From DTPS01 sp049591295 (GTDB taxonomy: Bacteria > Acidobacteriota > UBA4820 > DSQY01): a stretch of 64,000 bases of DNA. A program made the position numbers and the translations under genes. This document shows, piece by piece, positions 49,230 to 56,840 of the stretch. Below the pieces are notes generated by a model. It was not told where the DNA came from. It saw nothing but the letters and a program-made list of their open reading frames with translations, and searched no databases. Numbering within the stretch: position 1 is the first letter of the stretch; every line of letters starts with the position of its first letter. The stretch lies in NCBI GenBank assembly GCA_049591295.1, contig JBAWEQ010000194.1, positions 1-64,000 on the forward strand, read 5' to 3'.

Positions 49230-50306
49230 ATGTCTAACAAATTTCGGGTCTTTGTCGTCAATCCGGGCTCTACAAGCACGAAATTGGGCATTTACACCAG
49301 CGGCGGTCCGGAGGCTGAGGGGAGCATACCGGCCCAGCGAGTACCGGGGGGCATTCTGAACCAGTTGCCTGGACGCCTGGAGGCGGCCCTGGTGTTCTTG
49401 CAGGAGAAAGGCGATCGGCCGCTTGACGCGGTGGTCGGGAGGGGGGGGCTGATCCGGCCCGTGCCCTCAGGGACTATCCGAATCAACGAAGCGATGCTCG
49501 AGGACGCGCGCCGGGGTTTCCAGGGCGAGCACGTCTCCAACCTGGGGTGCCTCATCGCCGAGGCGGTGGCCGGCCGGTACGGCATCCCGGCCTTCATCGT
49601 CGATCCTGTCGCGGTGGACGAGTTTTCTCCGCTCGCCCGCTATTCCGGGCTGCCCGAAATCCCCCGGACGTCGCTCGTCCACGCCCTCAACCTTCACGCG
49701 GCTGGCCGGAAGGCCAGCGAGCGGATTGGCAAGCCGATGAAGGAGAGCCGGTGGGTTATTGCCCACCTGGGAGGGGGGATCAGCATCGCCCCGGTGGACG
49801 GCGGCCGGATCCTGGACGTGAACAACGCCAATTCGGGTGGCCCCTTCGGGCCCACCCGAGCGGGGACCCTTCCCACCCAGGCGCTCATGAAGCTCTGCTT
49901 TTCGGGTCGGCACACGGCCGACGACCTGAAGCGGATGACGACCAAGGAAGGCGGTCTCATGGCCCACCTCGGAACCGATGACGCCCGCGAGGTCGAACGC
50001 CGTATCGCCGGGGGCGATTCCAAGGCCCAAGAAGTCTATGAGGCGATGGCGTACCAGGTGGCCAAAGAGATCGGCGCGATGGCCACCACGCTGGACGGAG
50101 CTCTTGATGGGGTCGTGTTGACGGGGGGGCTGGCGTACTCCGATCTCTTCTGTGGGTGGGTGGCCAAACGCGTACGTTTCCTGGGCCCCCTTTTCCGGTT
50201 CCCAGGGGAGTTCGAAATGGAGGCCCTCGCCTCGGGTGCCCTGCGGGTGCTCAGCGGCGAGGAAACGGCCCTGACTTATCCGGGAGGCACACCATGCGGA
50301 AGCTGA
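49230..50306 (+). CDS. buk: butyrate kinase (acyl phosphate to acid plus ATP)
   Basis: The 358-residue protein is of the acetokinase family: phosphate-binding FVVNPGSTSTKLGIY at the start, ARYSGLPEIPRTSLVHALN, HLGGGISIAPVDGG, and the late DGVVLTGGLAYS. It converts butyryl-, isobutyryl- or similar acyl phosphates and ADP to the acid and ATP. It is the first gene of the operon and overlaps iorA by 13 bases. Paired with ptb, it gives substrate-level phosphorylation from amino-acid-derived acyl-CoA; branched or aryl substrates are inferred from the intervening ior genes. Confidence 0.94.
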   Translation: MSNKFRVFVVNPGSTSTKLGIYTSGGPEAEGSIPAQRVPGGILNQLPGRLEAALVFLQEKGDRPLDAVVGRGGLIRPVPSGTIRINEAMLEDARRGFQGEHVSNLGCLIAEAVAGRYGIPAFIVDPVAVDEFSPLARYSGLPEIPRTSLVHALNLHAAGRKASERIGKPMKESRWVIAHLGGGISIAPVDGGRILDVNNANSGGPFGPTRAGTLPTQALMKLCFSGRHTADDLKRMTTKEGGLMAHLGTDDAREVERRIAGGDSKAQEVYEAMAYQVAKEIGAMATTLDGALDGVVLTGGLAYSDLFCGWVAKRVRFLGPLFRFPGEFEMEALASGALRVLSGEETALTYPGGTPCGS

Positions 50307-52048
50307 TGCTAGGGAACGAGGCGGTGGCCCGGGGGGCCTGGGAGGCTTGCGTGGCCTTCGGGTCGGGCTACCCCGGGACCCCCAGCACGGAGATTCTGGA
50401 AGCCCTGGCGGAGTATGAGGAGGTGGCCGTCCAGTGGGCGCCCAACGAGAAGGTCGGGTACGAGGTGGCCATGGGCGTGTCGCTCTCGGGCCACAGGGCG
50501 CTCGTCACCATGAAACACGTGGGGCTGAACGTGGCGGCCGATCCCTTCTTCTCCTCCTCCTACATGGGAGTGAACGGGGGACTGGTGGTGGTCTCCGCAG
50601 ACGACCCCGGCATGGCCAGCAGCCAGGACGAGCAGGACAACCGCTTCCTCGCCAAGGCCGCCAAGGTCCTCATGGTGGAGCCCTGCGACCCGGAGGAGTC
50701 CCGCTGGATGGCGCGGGAGGCCTTCGCGCTCTCCGAGCGGTTCGATTCGCCCGTGCTTCTCCGCATGACCACCAGGGTGTGCCACCAGACCGGCGTGGTG
50801 AATTCGCAGGAGCGGGAGGCGTGGTCGCCCAAGGGCTATCTCAAGGACATCCCGAAGAACGTGCTTCTGCCCAGCCACTCGAAGGCCCGCCGGTTCAAGG
50901 TGGAGGAGCGGCTGGTCAGAGCGAGGGAGCTCTCCGAGGCGAGCGACCGGTGGAACCCCATCCTCCTGGGCTCTGCCGACATCGGCATCGTGACCTCCGG
51001 CGTCAGCTTCGGATACGTCCGGGAGGCCATGCCCGAGGCCTCGATCCTCAAACTGGGTATGACTCACCCGCTGCCCATCGAGCGCATCCGGCTCTTCGCC
51101 TCACGGGTCAAGCGGCTGGTGGTCATCGAGGAGCTGGAGCCCTACATCGAGGCGGAGATCCGGAATGCCGGCATCCCTGCGGTGGGACGGGAGCTCCTCC
51201 CCTTCACGGGCGAACTCAACCTGCCCCTGGTGGAGAAGGCCCTGCTCGGAGCGCCCAGACACAAAGTGACGGTGGACCTCGGCGGAGTGCCGATGCCCAC
51301 CCGGCCTCCCACGCTCTGCCCAGGCTGCAGCCATCGCGGCATGTTCACCCTCTTTCGCGACATGAAGCTGAGGGTGATGGGGGACATCGGCTGCTACACG
51401 CTCGGGGCCCTCAAACCGCTGGCGGCCATGGATGCGTGCATGTGCATGGGCGCCTCCGTGGGGATGGCCGAGGGGCTGGAGAAGTTCGGCGGCCCCAAGG
51501 AGAAAGGGAAGACCATCGGCGTGATCGGCGATTCGACCTTCTTCCACTCCGGCATTCCGGGGCTCATCGACATGATCGTCAACAGGAGCGCGGCCACGCT
51601 CGTCATCCTGGACAACCGGTGGACGGCCATGACGGGAGGCCAGCCCCACCCGGGGACGGGCAAGGACATCCGCGGCAACGACGCGCCCCAGCTCAACGTG
51701 GCGCAGGTCTGCCGGGCCCTCGGCGTGCAGAGGGTGCGGGAGGTGGACCCCTTCGACCTGGAGGCCACCCGCAAGGTCCTGGAGGAGGAACTCGCCGCCC
51801 CCGAGGTCTCGGTGGTCGTGGCGGTGGCCCCGTGCATTCTGGGCGCCAGGCTGAAGAAGGGCGAGGCGGTGCAGATCGACATCGAGGAGTGCGACCGCTG
51901 TGGGGCCTGCATCCGGGTGGGGTGCATGGGAATCCACGAAAAGGACGGCTTCCCGGACGTGGATCCGGATCTCTGCACGGGGTGCTGCGTCTGCGCCCAG
52001 GTTTGCGAAAAGGGAGCCATCTCTCTGCCCGGCGTGGGCCGGGCCTGA
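50294..52048 (+). CDS. iorA: indolepyruvate:ferredoxin oxidoreductase alpha subunit
   Basis: The 584-residue protein oxidatively decarboxylates aryl 2-oxo acids to aryl-acetyl-CoA and reduces ferredoxin. The N-terminal half is the pyrimidine-binding core (GSGYPGTPSTEILEAL). The thiamine-diphosphate domain carries CPGCSHRGMF, MGDIGCYTLG and VIGDSTFFHSG. The C-terminus has a two-cluster ferredoxin (CDRCGACIRVGC and CTGCCVCAQVC). The start at 50294 has GGGAGG upstream and lies inside the end of buk. iorB follows after 10 bases. Confidence 0.94.
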   Translation: MRKLMLGNEAVARGAWEACVAFGSGYPGTPSTEILEALAEYEEVAVQWAPNEKVGYEVAMGVSLSGHRALVTMKHVGLNVAADPFFSSSYMGVNGGLVVVSADDPGMASSQDEQDNRFLAKAAKVLMVEPCDPEESRWMAREAFALSERFDSPVLLRMTTRVCHQTGVVNSQEREAWSPKGYLKDIPKNVLLPSHSKARRFKVEERLVRARELSEASDRWNPILLGSADIGIVTSGVSFGYVREAMPEASILKLGMTHPLPIERIRLFASRVKRLVVIEELEPYIEAEIRNAGIPAVGRELLPFTGELNLPLVEKALLGAPRHKVTVDLGGVPMPTRPPTLCPGCSHRGMFTLFRDMKLRVMGDIGCYTLGALKPLAAMDACMCMGASVGMAEGLEKFGGPKEKGKTIGVIGDSTFFHSGIPGLIDMIVNRSAATLVILDNRWTAMTGGQPHPGTGKDIRGNDAPQLNVAQVCRALGVQRVREVDPFDLEATRKVLEEELAAPEVSVVVAVAPCILGARLKKGEAVQIDIEECDRCGACIRVGCMGIHEKDGFPDVDPDLCTGCCVCAQVCEKGAISLPGVGRA

Positions 52049-52058
52049 GGGGGAGAGC

Positions 52059-52649
52059 ATGGACATCACCAACATTCTATTCTCCGGCGTGGGTGGGCAG
52101 GGAATCCTGACGAGCAGCCGGGTCCTAGCGCTGGCGGCGCTGCACGCGGGGCTCGACGTCAAGATGAGCGAGGTCCACGGAATGGCCCAGCGCGGGGGCA
52201 ACGTGGACACCCACGTCAGGATCGGGAAAGAGGTCCCCTCCTCGCTGATCCCGGCGGGAGGAGCCCACTTTCTCGTTTCGTTTGAGAAGCTGGAAGCACT
52301 GCGGTATATGGACTACCTCCGCCCGGATGGCATCGCCTACGTCTGCCCTCTCGAGATTCCGCCCCTCACCCAAAACCTCAAGAAGGACAGCGGTTACGTC
52401 AAGGGGATCGACAGAATCCTGGAGGAGAAGGCCCCGCACGTGATTTGGGTGGACGCCCCGGCCATGGCCAGGGAGCTCGGCGACCTGCGAATGGTCAACG
52501 TGATCCTCCTGGGGGCCCTCTCCAGGAGCCTGCCGATGAAGGAAGAGGACTGGGAGGCGGCCATCCGGGAGCGCTTCCCGGCCAAGGTTCAGGAGGCCTG
52601 CATCCGGGCCTTTCGCATGGGAGTGAACCATGTCGCCTCGAATCACTAA
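52059..52649 (+). CDS. iorB: indolepyruvate:ferredoxin oxidoreductase beta subunit
   Basis: The 196-residue protein is the gamma-domain partner of IorA: FSGVGGQGILTSSRVLALAA at the start (CoA/nucleotide-binding loop), SEVHGMAQRGGNVDTHVRIG, and the later DAPAMARELGDLRMVNVILLGA. GGGGGAG lies just before the ATG. It overlaps ptb by 20 bases, the tightest coupling of the four, which fits equal expression of oxidoreductase and acyl-transfer steps. Confidence 0.94.
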   Translation: MDITNILFSGVGGQGILTSSRVLALAALHAGLDVKMSEVHGMAQRGGNVDTHVRIGKEVPSSLIPAGGAHFLVSFEKLEALRYMDYLRPDGIAYVCPLEIPPLTQNLKKDSGYVKGIDRILEEKAPHVIWVDAPAMARELGDLRMVNVILLGALSRSLPMKEEDWEAAIRERFPAKVQEACIRAFRMGVNHVASNH

Positions 52650-53544
52650 TTTCAAGGGCGTGCTCGAAGGCGCCTGCCGGCGCGGCCCTTTCCGGGTGGT
52701 TGTGGCTTGCGGGCACGACCCGGCCGCGCTGAAGGCTTTGGCCCAGGCCGAGTCACAGGGGCTCGCTCACGGGATACTCGTGGGCGATCCGGGGCTGATC
52801 GGCCCCGCCATCGACGCCCTTCCCCACCGGCTGCAGCACGCCGAGATCGTGGATGCCGTAGACGAGGCCTCTGCAGTCCGGCGGGCCGTGGAGCTGGTTC
52901 GGAGCCACGTGGGGCAGATCCTCCTGAAGGGCAAGACCCAGACGGCCACCCTGATGCACGCCGTCCTGGACCGGGAGAGCGGGCTGCGCACGGGGAGGCT
53001 CCTCTCCGACGCGTTCCTCTTCGAGTATCCCGCCCCGGAAGGGACGCGGCTCCTCTGCGTCACGGACGGCGGCATCAACCTCACGCCGGACCTGACGGCC
53101 AAGCGGCAGATCGTCGAAAACGCCGTTCAGCTCTACCAGAGTCTCGGCCACGCGAGGCCACGCGTGGCGGTCCTGTCGGCGGTGGAGACGGTGATTCCCG
53201 GCCATGGCCCCAGCCAGGACGCCGCGGCCCTGACGAAGATGGCCCACGCCGGCCAGCTCAGCGAGTGCGAGGTGGAGGGCCCCCTGAGCCTCGATCTCGC
53301 CATCTCGCCCGAGGCGGTGGCCAAGAAGGGCCACATAGGGCCCGTGGCGGGCAAGGCGGACATCCTGCTCTGTCCGGACATCATCTCCGCCAACCTGCTG
53401 GCAAAATCCACGACCTATTTCGCTCGTTACCCCCTGGCCCACGTCATCATGGGGGCCTCGGCTCCGGTGTTGATCCCGAGCCGGTCCGACACGCCGGAGG
53501 CCAAGCTGCTCTCCATCGCCCTGGGAGCGCTCACGGTCCGGTGA
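52630..53544 (+). CDS. ptb: phosphate butyryltransferase (acyl-CoA to acyl phosphate)
   Basis: The 304-residue protein is of the phosphate acetyl/butyryltransferase family. Landmarks are VVACGHDPAALKAL, ILLKGKTQTATLMHAVLD, RLLSDAFLFEYP, CVTDGGINLTPDL and KADILLCPDIISANLLAKS. It exchanges CoA for phosphate on butyryl- or similar acyl-CoA so that butyrate kinase can make ATP. It is the last gene of the operon; no clear terminator follows, only a purine-rich stretch. Confidence 0.94.
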   Translation: MSPRITNFKGVLEGACRRGPFRVVVACGHDPAALKALAQAESQGLAHGILVGDPGLIGPAIDALPHRLQHAEIVDAVDEASAVRRAVELVRSHVGQILLKGKTQTATLMHAVLDRESGLRTGRLLSDAFLFEYPAPEGTRLLCVTDGGINLTPDLTAKRQIVENAVQLYQSLGHARPRVAVLSAVETVIPGHGPSQDAAALTKMAHAGQLSECEVEGPLSLDLAISPEAVAKKGHIGPVAGKADILLCPDIISANLLAKSTTYFARYPLAHVIMGASAPVLIPSRSDTPEAKLLSIALGALTVR

Positions 53545-53735
53545 GGAGGGGAGGGCAAAGAGTGATCAAGCGAAAAGTGAAAAGTGAGAAGGAGCAGTGA
53601 GCGGTCAAAAGGGGCACGACTGCTTGCGGGCGAGGGCGGGGCTGTTCGCGGACCGCGCGGGCCGCCGAGGGCTCATGCCCTGCCGCGCCTTCCGCTGCGT
53701 TAGACTGAACCTTTGTGAGAGGAGACTAATCCAGA

Positions 53736-54314
53736 ATGCCAGACCGAGCTTTGTTGCTGATTGACGGCGGATACCTGGACTTCCTGCAGCGCAGTTTTGG
53801 CTCTCCGAGACTGGATTACGGCCGCATGGCCTATACCATCTGCGACCACTTCGGCTTCACGCTGCTGCGGTGCGTCTACTTCAACTGCCTCCCCTACCTC
53901 TCGGGCAGCCCCACTCCCGAGGAGCAGGAGGCCTATCGGCGCAAGGAGGGCTTCTATCAGCGCCTTCAGCGCCTGGACCGTTTCGAGGTGAAGCTGGGCC
54001 GGCTCGCCTTCCGGGGAATGGACGAGAACACTGGCAAGCCGGTGCTGGAGCAGAAACAGGTGGACGTGCTGCTGGCCATCGAGATGGTCTACGCCGCGGC
54101 CCGACGAAGCGTGGATGCGATCATCCTGCTCTCGGGGGACGGGGATTTCCTGCCCGCCCTCGAACTCGTCAAGCGGGAGGGCCTCACCTTCGCCCTCGTC
54201 CACGGCCCCCGCAGCGGCCCCCAGCTCACCGTTCAGGAGGGACTCTGGGAGGCGGCCGACCTGCGGCTCAGCCTCGATATGACCTTTCTAGAGCCCCTCC
54301 TGCGAGAGGTCTGA
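53736..54314 (+). CDS. NYN-domain (LabA/PIN-like) protein
   Basis: The 192-residue protein has the NYN nuclease-like pattern: LLIDGGYLDF with the first acidic residue, KQVDVLLAIEMV with the second, and ILLSGDGDFLPALELVKREG with two further Asp. Together these form the acidic metal site of the NYN/PIN fold. Bacterial relatives (LabA/YacP-like) are probable RNA-processing nucleases or regulators. GAGAGGAG lies 11 bases before the ATG, and TTAGACT lies further up. It is not obviously linked to the neighbouring operons. Confidence 0.87.
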   Translation: MPDRALLLIDGGYLDFLQRSFGSPRLDYGRMAYTICDHFGFTLLRCVYFNCLPYLSGSPTPEEQEAYRRKEGFYQRLQRLDRFEVKLGRLAFRGMDENTGKPVLEQKQVDVLLAIEMVYAAARRSVDAIILLSGDGDFLPALELVKREGLTFALVHGPRSGPQLTVQEGLWEAADLRLSLDMTFLEPLLREV

Positions 54315-54341
54315 ACGGCGGCGGCGGGGATTGGCGCCCCT

Positions 54342-54776
54342 TCAAGGCCGCGCCTCCTCGCCCCGCAATGCCACCAAGAGAGAGGCCAGGACGGGACCGA
54401 CCCTGAGGAGCTCCTCGCGATGAACGAGGGCCAGTCCCTCTAGAACCCCGACTCCCTGCGCCGTCAACTCGACGACCACGCGGCGTCGGTCTCCCTGCGG
54501 CGGCACGCGGGTGAGCAGCCCTTGATGGGCGAGCCTGTCCACCAGCCCCACGGCGCTGTTGTGCTTGATCTTCAGCCTCTCCGCCAGGTCCCCGACGGTC
54601 ACGTTCGAACGCGCTCGGCCCGGAAACCCATGGATCGCCAGCAGCGCCTGGTGCTGCGCGGGCGTGAGTCCGGCTTCTCTGGCGGCCTGCTCGCTGAAGT
54701 GGAGAAACTGCCTGAGGGCGTAGCGGAAGGAGGCCAGGGCCTCGTACTCCGCGCGTGTGATCTTCGTCCGTCCCAT
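54342..54776 (-). CDS. MarR-family transcriptional regulator
   Basis: The 144-residue winged-helix protein has GLTPAQHQALLAIHGFPG, the recognition region TVGDLAERLKIKHNSAVGLVDRLAHQGLL and the wing TRVPPQGDRRRVVVELTAQG, all standard for MarR. It is divergent from the ClC channel gene, and the 127-base spacer contains a 27-base palindrome lying over the channel promoter. It probably represses itself and the channel, released by a ligand or pH/chloride-related signal that cannot be read from sequence. Confidence 0.93.
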   Translation of the reverse strand: MGRTKITRAEYEALASFRYALRQFLHFSEQAAREAGLTPAQHQALLAIHGFPGRARSNVTVGDLAERLKIKHNSAVGLVDRLAHQGLLTRVPPQGDRRRVVVELTAQGVGVLEGLALVHREELLRVGPVLASLLVALRGEEARP

Positions 54777-54816
54777 GAAATCCTCCCGTGCGGGTCGGGC
54801 AGGCGCCGGCGTGCCC

Positions 54817-54846
54817 TTGCAATATATCGTACTGCGATCTATATTG
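54817..54846 (+). promoter_or_regulatory. ClC promoter overlapped by a MarR-type operator
   Basis: TTGCAA (54817-54822) and TATATT (54840-54845), 17 bases apart, form a good sigma-70 promoter toward the ClC gene. The palindrome at 54820-54846 has arms CAATATA-TCG and CGA-TC-TATATTG about a centre near 54833 and covers the spacer and -10 box, so binding would block RNA polymerase. Its A/T-rich arms stand out from the surrounding GC-rich DNA. Confidence 0.7.
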
Positions 54847-54903
54847 ATTCACACGTAGGGCCGCGCCGGCCCCGGCGAGGCTCTTTGCGAGGTCATCCAG
54901 AGC

Positions 54904-56757
54904 ATGCGCGGTCCGCGCCCCGAGGCAGACAATCAGGAAAGGCCCCCGGAATTCCGGACGCTGTTCATCTCGCTCCTCGCCTCCCTCATCGGCTTGGCCG
55001 CCGGATTCCTGGCCTATGGCCTCTATTCGCTGATCGGCCTGATCACGAACCTCGTGTTCTTTCATCGTCTGGCCCTCTCGATCCCAGGAATCCAGAACAG
55101 CCACCTGGGGGGATGGATCGTCCTGGTGCCCGTGGCGGGCGGATTGGTGGTCGGCGCCATGGCCCGCTACGGCAGCACCAGGATCAGGGGCCACGGCATC
55201 CCGGAGGCGATGGAGGCGGTGGTGACAAACCGGAGCCGCATCGAGGCGAAGGTCGCCGTGCTCAAGCCGCTCTCCGCAGCGATCGCCATCGGCACTGGCG
55301 GCCCCTTCGGCGCCGAGGGGCCTATCATCCAGACGGGCGGGGCCATAGGATCCCTGGTGGGACAGACGATCCGGACCACCGCCGCCGAAAGGAAGGTCCT
55401 GCTGGCCTGCGGGGCGGGGGCAGGCATGGCCGCCACCTTCAATACGCCCATCGCGGCCGTGATCCTCGCCATCGAGCTGCTTCTCTTCGAGTTCAAATCC
55501 CGCTCCTTCATTCCCCTCGTGATCTCCTGCACCCTCGCGACCGCCGTCCATTTCTCGCTCATGGGAAAGGGTCCGCTCTTCGTGGTGGATCGGGCGAACT
55601 ATGGCATCCCTTCGGGCCTGCCCTTCTACCTCGTCCTGGGCCTCCTTTGCGGCCTGGCGGCGGTGGCCATGAGCAAGGCCCTCTTCTGGGTGGAGGACCA
55701 ATTCGAGCGCCTCCCCATCCCCTTCATGTGGTGGCCGGCCATCGGCGCGCTCGCGCTGGGCACGATCGGCTATTTCGAGCCGAGGATCCTCGGCGTGGGG
55801 TACGACACGATCACGGACATCCTCAACAACCGCCTGGCGCTCTCCGTGCTGTTGATGGTCCTGCTCTGGAAGTCCGTCGCCCTGGTGGTCTCGCTGGGCT
55901 CCGGCACCTCGGGCGGGCTCCTGGCGCCCATGTTCATGTCCGGCGCCGCCATGGGCGGGGCCTACGCCACCATCGTAAACCACCTGTTCCCGGGCGCGCA
56001 CCTCTCCCCCGGCGCCTACGCGGTGGTGGGCATGGCCGCAGTTTTCGGGGCCGCGGCCCGTGCGGCATTCACGGTGATCATCTTCGCCTTCGAAATCACG
56101 AGGGATTACAACGCGATCCTCCCGCTCATGCTGGCTTGCGTGGTGGCCGACGGGGTGGCGTTGGTCTTGATGCCGAACAGCATCATGACGGAGAAGCTGG
56201 CCCGGCGAGGAGTGACGATCCGCCAGGATCTGGACGCCGACGTCTTCGCGCAGCTCGCGGTGAGGGAAATCATGGACCCGGCTCCGGAGACGGTACCACT
56301 GGACATGCCGCTGGCCCGGCTTGCCGAGCGCTTCGCCGGCCACGGCCCCGAGGCCCCGACCCACCAGGCGTTCCCGGTAGTGGACGCCGGCGATCGCCTC
56401 CGAGGCATAATCACGCGGAGCGATCTGGTGGCGGCCATGCAGAGGGGCACTTCAGGCGATACTCCCGCCCTGGAAGCGGCCTCGAAGCGGCCCGTCGTCG
56501 CCTATCCCGACGAGTCTCTCAGCGCCGCCGTCATGAGGATGCAGGCCCGTGGCGTGGGCAGACTTCTCGTGGTCGAGCGCAGAGATCCCGAGAGGTTGGT
56601 GGGGTATCTGGGCCGCAGCGCCCTCTTGGATGCCTACGCCCGTAGGCTCTCGGAGGAGCACGACTCCGAACCCGGATGGTCACTCGGCGTGCGCCTGCGG
56701 CGTCGCCGGAGCAGTTCCCCCGAGGCCTCTCCCGCGAAGGGCGCCTCCGACCCCTAG
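54904..56757 (+). CDS. ClC-family chloride channel/exchanger with CBS domains
   Basis: The 617-residue protein has the ClC membrane core (about 20-425) with selectivity elements GHGIPEA, GTGGPFGAEGP (gating Glu) and SGTSGGLLAPMF. The Tyr/Phe region AARAAFTVIIFAFE comes near the end of the core. Two CBS domains (about 445-500 and 520-585) follow, likely nucleotide-sensing. Canonical GSGIP and GREGP segments are slightly varied (GHGIP, GAEGP), as in many bacterial members. It mediates chloride or fluoride movement, with or without proton exchange. The operator-covered promoter suggests MarR control. Confidence 0.93.
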   Translation: MRGPRPEADNQERPPEFRTLFISLLASLIGLAAGFLAYGLYSLIGLITNLVFFHRLALSIPGIQNSHLGGWIVLVPVAGGLVVGAMARYGSTRIRGHGIPEAMEAVVTNRSRIEAKVAVLKPLSAAIAIGTGGPFGAEGPIIQTGGAIGSLVGQTIRTTAAERKVLLACGAGAGMAATFNTPIAAVILAIELLLFEFKSRSFIPLVISCTLATAVHFSLMGKGPLFVVDRANYGIPSGLPFYLVLGLLCGLAAVAMSKALFWVEDQFERLPIPFMWWPAIGALALGTIGYFEPRILGVGYDTITDILNNRLALSVLLMVLLWKSVALVVSLGSGTSGGLLAPMFMSGAAMGGAYATIVNHLFPGAHLSPGAYAVVGMAAVFGAAARAAFTVIIFAFEITRDYNAILPLMLACVVADGVALVLMPNSIMTEKLARRGVTIRQDLDADVFAQLAVREIMDPAPETVPLDMPLARLAERFAGHGPEAPTHQAFPVVDAGDRLRGIITRSDLVAAMQRGTSGDTPALEAASKRPVVAYPDESLSAAVMRMQARGVGRLLVVERRDPERLVGYLGRSALLDAYARRLSEEHDSEPGWSLGVRLRRRRSSSPEASPAKGASDP

Positions 56758-56764
56758 GTCACGC

Positions 56765-56812
56765 CGCCGAGTGGCCCCCCGGCCGAATCGGGCCGCCCCG
56801 GTGCCCTCGGCG
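56765..56812. terminator. hairpin between the convergent ClC and metG genes
   Basis: CGCCGAG (56765-56771) pairs with CTCGGCG (56806-56812), enclosing GGCC/GGGCC pairing. It occupies most of the 83-base spacer between two convergent stops. A short T-containing run (GTTCTTG) follows on the plus strand. Termination is inferred from position and structure. Confidence 0.4.
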
Positions 56813-56840
56813 CGTTCTTGTCGGGCCGAACGGCTTATCT

